Shown here: piece by piece, positions 8,158 through 16,543 of the stretch
Layout: each line of letters begins with the position of its first letter
How positions within the stretch are numbered: the stretch's first letter is position 1
Source of the DNA: Pseudomonadota bacterium
GTDB lineage: Bacteria; Pseudomonadota; Gammaproteobacteria; Burkholderiales; Burkholderiaceae_C
NCBI GenBank assembly: GCA_023442945.1
Contig: JAEZWW010000103.1
Location: 1-64,000 of the forward strand
Direction of reading: 5' to 3'
DNA length: 64,000 nt
The notes under the pieces: generated by a model
The model's database searches: none
What the model was told of the DNA's origin: nothing
What the model saw: only the letters and a program-made list of their open reading frames with translations
Program-made: the position numbers and the translations under genes

Positions 8158-9663
8158 ATGTGTGGCATCGTTGGCGTTGTCAGCAACGCACCCGTCAACC
8201 AGCTGATCTACGACGCGCTGCTGCTGCTGCAGCACCGCGGCCAGGACGCGGCGGGCATCGTGACCCAGCAGGACCGCAAGTTCTACATGCACAAGGCCAA
8301 GGGCATGGTGCGGGACGTGTTCCGCACCCGCAACATGCGCGGGCTGCCCGGGACCAGCGGCCTGGGCCAGGTGCGTTACCCCACCGCCGGCAACGCCGAC
8401 AGCGAGGAAGAAGCCCAGCCCTTCTACGTCAACGCGCCCTTTGGCCTGGTGCTGGTGCACAACGGCAACCTGACCAACGCGCGCGCGCTGAAGGCCGAGC
8501 TGTTCACCACCGACCACCGCCACATCAACACCGACAGCGATTCGGAAGTGCTGCTCAACGTGCTGGCCAACGAGCTGGAAAAGGCCACGCGCGGCGCCGC
8601 CCTGGGCCCTGACGAAGTGTTTGCCGCCGTGGCCGGCGTGCACAAACGCCTGCGCGGCTCCTACGCTGTGGTGGCGCACATCGCTGGGCGCGGCATGCTG
8701 GCCTTCCGCGACCCGTTTGGCATCCGCCCGCTGTGCCTGGGCCGCAGTGCCGACGGCACCGTCATGGTCGCCAGCGAATCCGTCACGCTGGAAGGCACGG
8801 GCCACCAGGTTGACCGCGACGTGGCGCCGGGCGAAGCCGTGTTCGTCACCCTCGACGGCACCGTCCACACCCGCCTGTGCGCCGACAAGGCCCAGCTGTC
8901 GCCTTGCGCGTTTGAATTCGTGTACCTGGCGCGGCCCGATTCGGTGCTGGACGGCATCTCGGTCTACCAGGCGCGCCTGAACATGGGCCAGACGCTGGCC
9001 AAGCGCGTGGTCTCGACCGTGCCGCCGGCCGACATCGACGTGGTCATCCCCATCCCCGAATCCAGCCGCCCCAGCGCCATGCAGCTGGCGCAGCTGATCG
9101 GCAAGCCGTACCGCGAAGGCTTCGTCAAGAACCGCTACGTCGGCCGCACCTTCATCATGCCGGGCCAGTCGGTGCGCAAGAAATCGGTGCGCCAGAAGCT
9201 GAACGCCATCGCCAGCGAATTTGCCGGCCGCAACGTGCTGCTGGTGGACGATTCGATCGTGCGCGGCACGACCAGCAAGGAAATCGTGCAGATGGCGCGC
9301 GAAGCCGGTGCCCGCAAGGTGTACCTGGCCAGCGCCGCGCCGCCGGTGCGCTACCCCAACGTGTACGGCATCGACATGCCGACCAGCGAAGAGCTGGTGG
9401 CGCACGACCGCACGGTCGAAGAGATCCGCGAAATCATCGGCGCCGACGCGCTGATCTACCAGGACGTGGACGCCATGAAGCGCGCCATCGGCTCGCTCAA
9501 CCCCGCCATCGCCGGGTTTGAGGCGTCCTGCTTCGACGGTGTGTACGTCACCGGCGACATCACCGCCAGCGACATCGAGCGCATGAACGAGCACCGCGTC
9601 AAAGGCGGTGAAGACGAGGGCGACAGCTCGCGCCTGACCCTGCCCAACGCCACTGTCGCCTGA
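8158..9663 (+). CDS. purF: Amidophosphoribosyltransferase
   Basis: First committed enzyme of purine synthesis: PRPP plus glutamine give 5-phosphoribosylamine. The start at 8158 puts Cys at residue 2 (MCGIVG), the N-terminal nucleophile exposed by Met removal. The N-terminal half is the class II glutaminase domain (HRGQDAAG, HNGNLTNA). The C-terminal half is the phosphoribosyltransferase domain, with LLVDDSIVRGTTS as the PRPP loop. At 501 residues it has the usual length. Confidence 0.96.
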   Translation: MCGIVGVVSNAPVNQLIYDALLLLQHRGQDAAGIVTQQDRKFYMHKAKGMVRDVFRTRNMRGLPGTSGLGQVRYPTAGNADSEEEAQPFYVNAPFGLVLVHNGNLTNARALKAELFTTDHRHINTDSDSEVLLNVLANELEKATRGAALGPDEVFAAVAGVHKRLRGSYAVVAHIAGRGMLAFRDPFGIRPLCLGRSADGTVMVASESVTLEGTGHQVDRDVAPGEAVFVTLDGTVHTRLCADKAQLSPCAFEFVYLARPDSVLDGISVYQARLNMGQTLAKRVVSTVPPADIDVVIPIPESSRPSAMQLAQLIGKPYREGFVKNRYVGRTFIMPGQSVRKKSVRQKLNAIASEFAGRNVLLVDDSIVRGTTSKEIVQMAREAGARKVYLASAAPPVRYPNVYGIDMPTSEELVAHDRTVEEIREIIGADALIYQDVDAMKRAIGSLNPAIAGFEASCFDGVYVTGDITASDIERMNEHRVKGGEDEGDSSRLTLPNATVA

Positions 9664-9713
9664 GTTCGCCCCTGTCCGTGCGCCTTGCCCGCGCCGCTGC
9701 CTGACTGCACTGC

Positions 9714-10952
9714 ATGACCACCCCGACCGATTCAACCGAACGCGCCTTGCCCGAGGGGCTGCACCCCGACACCCTGGCCGTGCGCACGGCGGTCGAGCGC
9801 AGCCAGTACGGGGAGAATTCCGAGGCGCTGTACCTCACCAGCGGCTTCGTGCAGCCCGATTCGGCCACTTCGGCCGAACGCTTTGCCAGTGGCGAGGGTT
9901 ACACCTACACGCGCACCTCCAACCCCACGGTCACCAGCTTCGAGAAGCGCCTGGCCGCGCTGGAGGGCACTGAAGCCGCCATCGGCGCGTCCAGCGGCAT
10001 GGGCGCCATCCTGATGATGATCATGGGGCTGCTGAAGGCCGGCGACCACGTCGTGCTGTCGCGCTCCATGTTCGGCTCCACGCTGAACCTGTTCGGCAAG
10101 GAATTTGCCAAGTTCGGGGTGCAGAGCACCTTCGCGTCGCAGACCAACGTGGACGAATGGCGTGCCGCGGTACAGCCCAACACGCGCCTGCTGTTTGCTG
10201 AAACGCCGACCAACCCGCTGACCGAGCTGTGCGACATCGCCGCGCTGGCCGACATCGCGCACCAGGCTGGCGCGCTGCTGGCGGTCGACAACGCCTTTGC
10301 CACGCCGGTGCTGCAACGCCCGACGGCGTTGGGGGCCGACCTGGTCATGCATTCCGGCACCAAGTACCTCGACGGCCAGGGCCGGGTGATGGCGGGCGCA
10401 CTGTGTGGCAGCGCCGAGTTGATCACCGGCAAATTCGCGCCCATCGTGCGCACCGCGGGCATGGTGCTGTCGCCCTTCAACGCCTGGGTGGTGTTGAAGG
10501 GCCTGGAAACGCTCAGCGTGCGCGTGAAGGCGCAGTGCCAGAACGCGCTGGCCGTCGCGCAGTGGCTGGAGGCGCAGCCGCAGGTCGCGCGGGTGTTTTA
10601 TCCCGGGCTGCCGTCGCACCCGCAGCACGCGCTGGCGCTGCGCCAGATGGGCGGTGTGGGCGGTGGCGTGGTCACGTTTGAGGTGAAAGGCGAGGGCGTT
10701 GAGCAACTGCGCCGCCGCGCGTTTCACGTCATCGACCGCTGCCGCTGGTTGTCGATCGCCACCAACTTGGGCGACACCAAAACCATCGTCAGCCACCCGG
10801 CCACCACGTCGCACGGGCGCCTGACCGAAGAGCAGCGCCTGGCCGCTGGGCTGAGCCAGGGCGTGATCCGCGTCGCGGTCGGCCTGGAGTACCCGCAGGA
10901 CGTCATGAACGACCTGGCCAACGGCTTGCACAGTTGCCTGGATGTGTCCTGA
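9714..10952 (+). CDS. metZ: O-succinylhomoserine sulfhydrylase
   Basis: PLP enzyme of the Cys/Met metabolism family, 412 residues, converting O-succinylhomoserine plus sulfide to homocysteine in methionine synthesis. SSGMGAI and the SGTKYLDGQGR segment (Schiff-base Lys) are visible. The opening (LHPDTLAVRTAVERSQYGEN) and YTYTRTSNPT match MetZ of Pseudomonas and Burkholderiales. It is 50 bp behind purF and probably in the same transcript. A sister enzyme using O-acetylhomoserine cannot be excluded. Confidence 0.9.
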   Translation: MTTPTDSTERALPEGLHPDTLAVRTAVERSQYGENSEALYLTSGFVQPDSATSAERFASGEGYTYTRTSNPTVTSFEKRLAALEGTEAAIGASSGMGAILMMIMGLLKAGDHVVLSRSMFGSTLNLFGKEFAKFGVQSTFASQTNVDEWRAAVQPNTRLLFAETPTNPLTELCDIAALADIAHQAGALLAVDNAFATPVLQRPTALGADLVMHSGTKYLDGQGRVMAGALCGSAELITGKFAPIVRTAGMVLSPFNAWVVLKGLETLSVRVKAQCQNALAVAQWLEAQPQVARVFYPGLPSHPQHALALRQMGGVGGGVVTFEVKGEGVEQLRRRAFHVIDRCRWLSIATNLGDTKTIVSHPATTSHGRLTEEQRLAAGLSQGVIRVAVGLEYPQDVMNDLANGLHSCLDVS

Positions 10953-10957
10953 TTACT

Positions 10958-11008
10958 ACTGTTTTGATAGCTGGTCGCGCAGATTCCTGTAGGGCCAGAG
11001 CCTGAAAA
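10958..11008 (+). repeat. Dispersed repeat, copy 3, abutting the gltX start
   Basis: Plus orientation: GATAGCTGGTCGCGCA, GATTCC, TGTAGGGCCAGAGCC, then TGAAAA, whose last A is the A of the gltX ATG. The whole 55-bp metZ-gltX spacer is essentially this repeat, so it provides the gltX leader. Confidence 0.85.
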
Positions 11009-12411
11009 TGTCCGAAAACCCCACTTCCACGCACGTGCGCACCCGCTTCGCGCCGTCGCCCACCGGTTTCATCCACCTGGGCAATATCCGCTCGGCGCTG
11101 TACCCCTGGGCCTTCGCGCGCTCGCAGGGCGGCGACTTCATCCTGCGCATCGAAGACACAGACCTGGAACGTTCCAGCCAGGCCGCGGTCGACGTCATCC
11201 TGGAAGGCATGGCCTGGCTCGGCCTGGACCCGGACGAAGGCCCGTTCTACCAAATGCAGCGCATGGACCGCTACAAAGAAGTGCTGGCCACGCTGCAGGA
11301 CAAGGGCTATGTCTACCCCTGCTACATGAGCATGGCCGAGCTGGACGCGCTGCGCGAGCGCCAGATGGCCAACAAGGAAAAGCCGCGCTACGACGGCACC
11401 TGGCGACCCGAGCCCGGTAAGGTGCTGCCGCCCATTCCTGAAGGCGTGAAGCCGGTGCTGCGCTTCAAGACGCCGCTGACCGGCGTGGTCGGCTGGGACG
11501 ACAAGTGCAAGGGCCACATCGAATTCCAGAACGCCGAGCTGGACGACCTGGTGATCGCGCGCCCGGATGGCACGCCCACCTACAACTTCTGCGTCTGCGT
11601 GGACGACATGGACATGCGTATCACGCATGTGATCCGCGGGGACGACCACGTCAACAACACGCCGCGCCAGATCCACATCTTCGAAGCCCTGGGCGCCACC
11701 GTGCCGGTGTTTGCGCACCTGCCCACCGTGCTGAACGAGCAAGGCGAAAAGATGAGCAAGCGCAACGGCGCCAAGCCCGTCACGCAGTACCGCGACGAGG
11801 GCTACCTGCCCGACGCCATGGTCAACTACCTGGCGCGCCTGGGCTGGAGCCACGGCGATGACGAGATCTTCAGCCGCGCGCAATTCCTGGAATGGTTCAA
11901 CCTCGACCACCTGGGCCGCAGCGCCGCGCAGTTCGACGAAGCCAAGCTGCGCTGGGTCAACGCGCAACACCTGAAGGCCATGGACGACGCGGCCCTGGCG
12001 CCGCTGGTCGCCGCGCAGCTGCGCCAACAAGGCATTGAGCCGGACGAACGCCTGCCGGCCATCGTCGGCTTGTTCAAAGACCGCTGCGACACCACCGTCG
12101 CGCTGGCCGATTGGGCGCGCGCGTTTTACGCAGACGTTGCCGCGTCGGCCGACGACCTGGCCAAGCACGTGACCGACGCCGTGAAACCGGCCATCGCCAC
12201 GCTGGCCGACAAACTTGCGAGCGTGGAATGGGCGGCGCCCGCTATATCCGCCGCCATCAAGGAAACGCTGGCCGCACACAGCCTGAAAATGCCGCAGTTG
12301 GCCATGCCAGTGCGCGTGTTGGTGATGGGCACGCCGCAGACGCCGTCGCTCGACGCCGTGCTGGCGCTGATGACGCGCGAAAAAGTTTCACAAAGATTGC
12401 GCGCGGCCTGA
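11008..12411 (+). CDS. gltX: Glutamyl-tRNA synthetase
   Basis: Class I aminoacyl-tRNA synthetase of 467 residues charging tRNA-Glu. The HIGH-type motif is HLGN at about 23-26 after RFAPSPTG, and the KMSKS-type motif is EKMSKRNG near residue 248. Full-length catalytic and C-terminal anticodon-binding domains are present. A tRNA-Glu gene lies 174 bp downstream. The upstream leader is a dispersed repeat with no strong ribosome site. Confidence 0.96.
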   Translation: MSENPTSTHVRTRFAPSPTGFIHLGNIRSALYPWAFARSQGGDFILRIEDTDLERSSQAAVDVILEGMAWLGLDPDEGPFYQMQRMDRYKEVLATLQDKGYVYPCYMSMAELDALRERQMANKEKPRYDGTWRPEPGKVLPPIPEGVKPVLRFKTPLTGVVGWDDKCKGHIEFQNAELDDLVIARPDGTPTYNFCVCVDDMDMRITHVIRGDDHVNNTPRQIHIFEALGATVPVFAHLPTVLNEQGEKMSKRNGAKPVTQYRDEGYLPDAMVNYLARLGWSHGDDEIFSRAQFLEWFNLDHLGRSAAQFDEAKLRWVNAQHLKAMDDAALAPLVAAQLRQQGIEPDERLPAIVGLFKDRCDTTVALADWARAFYADVAASADDLAKHVTDAVKPAIATLADKLASVEWAAPAISAAIKETLAAHSLKMPQLAMPVRVLVMGTPQTPSLDAVLALMTREKVSQRLRAA

Positions 12412-12426
12412 ATTTCGATATATACT
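12397..12426 (+). promoter_or_regulatory. Probable sigma-70 promoter of the tRNA unit
   Basis: TTGCGC at 12397-12402 and TATACT at 12421-12426 are separated by 18 bp, followed by a GC-rich GCGAGG discriminator of the kind seen at growth-regulated stable-RNA promoters. It overlaps the last codons of gltX and is about 55 bp ahead of tRNA-Ala. Confidence 0.7.
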
Positions 12427-12481
12427 GCGAGGCTCGACACCGACGAATCTGAAGCGAAGGCAACGACGCCAAGGATTTCAA

Positions 12482-12557
<76 letters not shown>

Positions 12558-12585
12558 ATGTGTCGAATGGTTAGTCCAAGGTTTT

Positions 12586-12661
12586 GACCCTATCGTCTAG
12601 AGGCCTAGGACATCACCCTTTCACGGTGAGTACCGGGGTTCGAATCCCCGTAGGGTCGCCA
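12586..12661 (+). tRNA. tRNA-Glu (TTC)
   Basis: A 76-nt cloverleaf with acceptor GACCCTA / TAGGGTC, anticodon loop CTTTCAC reading TTC, T-loop TTCGAAT and encoded CCA. It is second in the three-tRNA unit. Confidence 0.95.
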
Positions 12662-12709
12662 AGTTTGGCTGCACTTGGGTTCGCAAGAACCGCAAAGCAG
12701 CTCCGACGC

Positions 12710-12786
12710 GGAGTGGTAGTTCAGTCGGTTAGAATACCGGCCTGTCACGCCGAGGGTCGCGGGTTCGAGTCCCGTCCACTCCGCCA
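12710..12786 (+). tRNA. tRNA-Asp (GTC)
   Basis: A 77-nt cloverleaf with acceptor GGAGTGG / CCACTCC, anticodon GTC in CTGTCAC, T-loop TTCGAGT and encoded CCA. A terminator follows at once. Confidence 0.95.
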
Positions 12787-12793
12787 AAAATTG

Positions 12794-12828
12794 AACGGGT
12801 TATGTGAGCGATCACATAACCCGTTTTT
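12794..12828 (+). terminator. Rho-independent terminator of the tRNA unit
   Basis: A perfect 14-bp stem (12794-12807 with 12812-12825), GCGA loop, then a T run. It ends the tRNA transcript and argues against ribD starting upstream of 12830. Confidence 0.93.
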
Positions 12829-12851
12829 CTTTTGTTCCTTCGGATTCGGCC

Positions 12852-13973
12852 ATGCCCACCACCGCTGAGCAAGACGCCCGTTTTATGGCTGAGGCCTTGG
12901 CTCAGGCCGAGCGCGCCCGCTGGATCTGCCCACCCAATCCCGCGGTCGGATGCGTCATCGTCGATGGCGCTGGCGAAGTGCTTGGCACCGGCCACACGCA
13001 GCGCGCGGGTGAGGCCCACGCCGAAGTGATGGCGCTGCGCGACGCGGCCGCACGTGGGCACAGCGTGGCGGGCGCCACCGCCTACGTGACTCTGGAGCCT
13101 TGTGCGCACCACGGCCGCACGGGGCCATGCGCTGATGCGCTGGTCGCCGCTGGCATCGGACGGGTGGTGGCTGCGCTGGAGGATCCGCATCCGCGTGTTG
13201 CCGGGCAAGGCATTGCGCGCCTGCGCGCCGCCGGCGTGCAGGTCGACGTGGGCCTGGGTGCCGCAGAGGCGCGCGAGGTCAACATCGGTTTTCTCAGCCG
13301 TGTGGTCCGCGGCACGCCCTGGGTGCGCCTGAAGGCGGCCAGTTCCATCGATGGACGGACCGCGCTACCGAACGGCGCCAGCCAGTGGATCACTTCGGCG
13401 GACGCGCGTGAGGATGGTCACCGCTGGCGCGCCCGCGCGGGGGCGGTGTTGACCGGTATCGGCACGGTGCTGGAGGACGACCCGCTGCTGAACGTGCGCG
13501 TCCCCGGTGCCACGCGCCAACCCACGCTGGTGATCGTTGATAGCCAGTTGCAAACCCCTCTCGACGCGCGCCTGTGGTCGGTGCCGGAGCGCCCCGTTGT
13601 GATCTACGCGGCAAGCGACGACGATGAACGGCGGCAGGCGCTTCAAGCCAAAGGGGCGACGGTGGTGGTTTTGCCCAACGCGCATGGCAAGGTGGACCTA
13701 CCTGCCATACTGCGCGCTCTCGGTCAGCGCGACATCAACGAACTGCACGTTGAAGCTGGCTACAAACTCAACGGGTCTTTGTTTCGCGAGGCTTTGGTGG
13801 ATGAGCTGCTGCTCTACCAGGCGCCCCTGCTGTTGGGTGAAGGTGCGGGGATTGCCGCGATCGGGCCCTTGCGTGCTTTGGGGGAGGGCGTTGCCCTGGA
13901 TTGGCAGTCGTGCGCGCAGGTAGGGCCTGACCTGCGGCTGATCGCCCGCGTCGCCGGGCGCGCCACTTTCTAG
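12852..13973 (+). CDS. ribD: Riboflavin biosynthesis deaminase/reductase
   Basis: Bifunctional enzyme of 373 residues. The N-terminal zinc deaminase (HAE at 56-58, PCAHHGRTGPC with Cys84 and Cys93) deaminates the pyrimidine precursor. The C-terminal reductase (about 145-373; LKAASSIDGRTAL, EDDPLLNVR, HVEAGYKLNGSL) reduces the ribose. I use the ATG at 12852; an earlier in-frame start at 12804 would fall inside the terminator hairpin. No FMN riboswitch is seen in the short leader. Other rib genes are not in the window. Confidence 0.93.
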   Translation: MPTTAEQDARFMAEALAQAERARWICPPNPAVGCVIVDGAGEVLGTGHTQRAGEAHAEVMALRDAAARGHSVAGATAYVTLEPCAHHGRTGPCADALVAAGIGRVVAALEDPHPRVAGQGIARLRAAGVQVDVGLGAAEAREVNIGFLSRVVRGTPWVRLKAASSIDGRTALPNGASQWITSADAREDGHRWRARAGAVLTGIGTVLEDDPLLNVRVPGATRQPTLVIVDSQLQTPLDARLWSVPERPVVIYAASDDDERRQALQAKGATVVVLPNAHGKVDLPAILRALGQRDINELHVEAGYKLNGSLFREALVDELLLYQAPLLLGEGAGIAAIGPLRALGEGVALDWQSCAQVGPDLRLIARVAGRATF

Positions 13974-14044
13974 CGTTCTGCGCGCGCGAGCGGTGGCCGC
14001 GGGGCTCGAATGCCCATCGCGACCTAGGCGTAGGCGTTGACGAT

Positions 14045-14341
14045 TCAGGCCTCCTTGGCCTCCGAACTGGACTTGGCGGGTTTGCCGGCCTTGGCCTCCA
14101 GTACAGCCATCTGCATGGACACGTCAAACAGTTTGGACTTGCTGGCGTAGTGGCGGTCCAGGCGCCACTCGTCCAGGATTTCCAGCGCCAGCTTGAAGCG
14201 CTCCATGTCCAGCAGGTAGAGGTCGGCAATCTTGAAGTCACCCTCGGACTCCAGCGCCAGCACCAGTCGTGACAGCGTCAACGCTTGGGGGTGCTTGGGG
14301 CTGCGCTCAATGTATTTCCGGGCTTCCTTGATGGCTCGCAT
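14045..14341 (-). CDS. Conserved hypothetical protein, 98 residues
   Basis: I do not recognise a family. The sequence is coherent and probably all-helical (MRAIKEARKYIERSPKHPQ..., ending in a Lys/Ala/Glu-rich tail) and could be a single TPR-like helical pair. A GGAAAGAAG ribosome site precedes the ATG at 14341. No signal peptide or membrane helix is seen. It converges on ribD and stands alone. Confidence 0.7.
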   Translation of the reverse strand: MRAIKEARKYIERSPKHPQALTLSRLVLALESEGDFKIADLYLLDMERFKLALEILDEWRLDRHYASKSKLFDVSMQMAVLEAKAGKPAKSSSEAKEA

Positions 14342-14715
14342 GGTCTTCTTTCCTAGGGGTGATATCGATCAGCGCTGGCACTTCAGCGGCCAGGCGCCGT
14401 GCCTGTGCGGCAGCGGGGAGAGACACCTTCCAGACGCCGGTATCGGGGCCGGATGGTGGCCGTGAAGGACTCGCCAAGCAGCGGTCATATCACGATGCCG
14501 CGATGCTAGCGATTCTGAGGAAATCCCGCTACCTTGTCATAAATTATACTTACATACACAATGTTATTAACACATGATTGTGTCTAGTAAGAACTAGCAA
14601 AAGTCCCTGAAACTCTATACTGGTGCGAAATTGGACGTTGTTCTCTCGTGACCCGGGCGATAGATGAAATGTATTCTTTTGGTCTATCGCAAAGCTAAAC
14701 GGGTCGAGGCGAAAC
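14342..14715. other. Gene-free AT-rich border of the catabolic block
   Basis: No gene is seen. From about 14520 the sequence turns AT-rich. It holds an inverted repeat ACACAAT (14556-14562) / ATTGTGT (14577-14583) and a perfect 8-bp pair GCGATAGA (14657-14664) / TCTATCGC (14683-14690) just past the IclR-gene stop. The latter may be a terminator or operator; its 18-base loop makes it a weak terminator. Confidence 0.5.
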
Positions 14716-15561
14716 TCAAGGGAGTTGCCGAGCCAGCGCGATGAGTTTTGGCGCGACCACGTCCAGCAGCCATCGCTTGTTGAGCGTGCGCCGCTGGAAC
14801 GATGCGTTGATTGCCGCCAACTCGCCTCGTTCCTGTCGCCCTAAGGGCACGGCCACCGCCTGCACGTCAGCATAGACCTCGCCCACCGACACGCAGCACC
14901 CTGTATGGGGGTAGTTCGCGAACGCATCGGCTACGCCTTCCCTGTGGCGCTCCCATTGCTCCGGCGCCTTGACCTGAATCTGGTTGAGCAGTGCCTCCCG
15001 CTCTTGAGCGCTGCACGCTACAAGATAGGCGCGGCCCACGGCGGTGCCGCACATTGGATAGGTGCGCCCAATGTCTACTGGGTGCCCTGTACGCCCGGAT
15101 CCACGGATGACCTCGATGCAAACCATGTCCAACCGGTCGCGGATCGCAATGGCCACCGTGCCGCCGGTTTGCTGCACCAGTTCCAGCATGCCCGCTCGGG
15201 CGCGCTGACGGATGGGAAAGGTTTCCAGCAGCGGGAAGCCCAGGGAAAGCACTGCAGATCCCAGTCGGTATTTGCCCGAGTCGATGTCCTGTGCCAGGTA
15301 ACCCATGCACATCAGGGTGTAGACCAGTCGGGAGATGGTTGCGCGGGGCAAGCGCATGCGCTGTGCAAGCTCCTTGTTGCTCAGCAGAGCATGCTGCGGG
15401 GAGAAGCAGCGCATCAACTCCAGCCCGCGGGCCAAGGTCGTGGCGAATTGGCGATCGTTTTCGTAGTCTGCGTAGGTCCAGGGCGCGCGCGAGGTAGCGA
15501 CCCCAGTTCGTAAATCGTTTGACATATCGAAATTGTGGCTGAAATAGTGAAACGAAGTCAT
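14716..15561 (-). CDS. IclR-family transcriptional regulator
   Basis: A 281-residue regulator with an N-terminal winged helix-turn-helix (about 42-100; LLSNKELAQRMRLPRATISRL) and a C-terminal effector-binding IclR domain (about 110-275; VCIEVIRG, MCGTAVGRAYL, GVAVPLG-like VAVPLG). Family members usually control adjacent aromatic or fatty-acid catabolic genes. It is divergent from the hydrolase-oxygenase genes with a 119-bp shared promoter region, so it is the likely local regulator. The start may be 15561 or the internal Met at 15525. Confidence 0.9.
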   Translation of the reverse strand: MTSFHYFSHNFDMSNDLRTGVATSRAPWTYADYENDRQFATTLARGLELMRCFSPQHALLSNKELAQRMRLPRATISRLVYTLMCMGYLAQDIDSGKYRLGSAVLSLGFPLLETFPIRQRARAGMLELVQQTGGTVAIAIRDRLDMVCIEVIRGSGRTGHPVDIGRTYPMCGTAVGRAYLVACSAQEREALLNQIQVKAPEQWERHREGVADAFANYPHTGCCVSVGEVYADVQAVAVPLGRQERGELAAINASFQRRTLNKRWLLDVVAPKLIALARQLP

Positions 15562-15680
15562 TCTGTCTAGCCTAGTCTTTTTAGAGTGTCAGCATGGACT
15601 GGAGACGAAATTGACAAGTTTCAGACGGGACATTTCCGATCACCGACGCCGTATCGCACCGGACAACGTGTGAAAGCGGT

Positions 15681-16418
15681 ATGACGCCTGCATTGCTGCT
15701 GATACCCGGCATGCTGAACGACGCGACCTTGTGGAGCGAGGTGGACTTGTCATTGCGACCGTTGGCGGACGTCCGCATCGCTGCACCTGTTCAGCTGAGC
15801 ATCTCGGCGATGGCGCAATCGGCCTGGACGCTGATTGCCGATCTGCCGCTCCAGCAGCCGGTTTTGCTCGCTGGCTTCTCTCTTGGCGGTTATGTGGTCA
15901 TCGAGATGCTGGCAGGACGCGCCGGCGTGGACCGCAGGTTGCAGGCAGCGACGTTGATATCTACCACCGATCGACCCGACTCTGCGGGGCGCAAGGCGCA
16001 GCGTGAAATGGCAATTCACCCGATGCACCATGACTTTCGTCAGGGTGTCGACAGCATTGTTGAACGCAGCATGTATCGGCCTTCGACGGCACAAGTGAAG
16101 GCGACTAAGCAAATGATGTTGAGCGTCGGCCCTGATGTCGCGATCAGGCAATTGCGTGCAATTGCAGACCGTTCTGATCATCGTGTCGCGCTATCACGGC
16201 TCAGTTTGCCTGTGACGGTCTTGTGCGGCCGACACGATCGCATTGCCCCACAGGCCCTGTCGGAGGAGATGGCCTGCCGTATCCCTCAGGCCCGCTGCGA
16301 GATCGTCGAAGAAGCTGGGCACATGCTGCCTGTCGAACAGCCCCAGGCGGTGGTGGCGGCGTTGCGTGAGCAGCTTGTGCAAGAAGGCCTCGGGGGCGGG
16401 CGGAGGCCCACCGAATGA
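15681..16418 (+). CDS. Alpha/beta-hydrolase
   Basis: A 245-residue alpha/beta-hydrolase, resembling PcaD/enol-lactonase-like esterases. LLLIPGML supplies the oxyanion strand. The triad is Ser67 in GFSLGG, Asp186 in GRHDRIAP and His214 in EAGHMLP. No signal peptide, so it is cytoplasmic. It is first in the plus-strand run that continues with the oxygenase gene 125 bp on. Substrate unknown: an ester, lactone or thioester in the same pathway is likely. Confidence 0.85.
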   Translation: MTPALLLIPGMLNDATLWSEVDLSLRPLADVRIAAPVQLSISAMAQSAWTLIADLPLQQPVLLAGFSLGGYVVIEMLAGRAGVDRRLQAATLISTTDRPDSAGRKAQREMAIHPMHHDFRQGVDSIVERSMYRPSTAQVKATKQMMLSVGPDVAIRQLRAIADRSDHRVALSRLSLPVTVLCGRHDRIAPQALSEEMACRIPQARCEIVEEAGHMLPVEQPQAVVAALREQLVQEGLGGGRRPTE

Positions 16419-16543
16419 CCGCAATAGTCGAAGAGAACGGAGTGACGGACGGTCACGCTTGCCGGTCATTGCGCGCTGACCACTGAATATTGAACGTGAA
16501 CTTGGGGGCCTGCATCTTGCCGGTCGCCTGACGGAGACAACCC

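Noticed and set aside
12804..12851. Extended N-terminus of ribD starting at 12804
   Set aside because: That start lies within the tRNA terminator hairpin, and the added residues are not like RibD; the ATG at 12852 is preferred.
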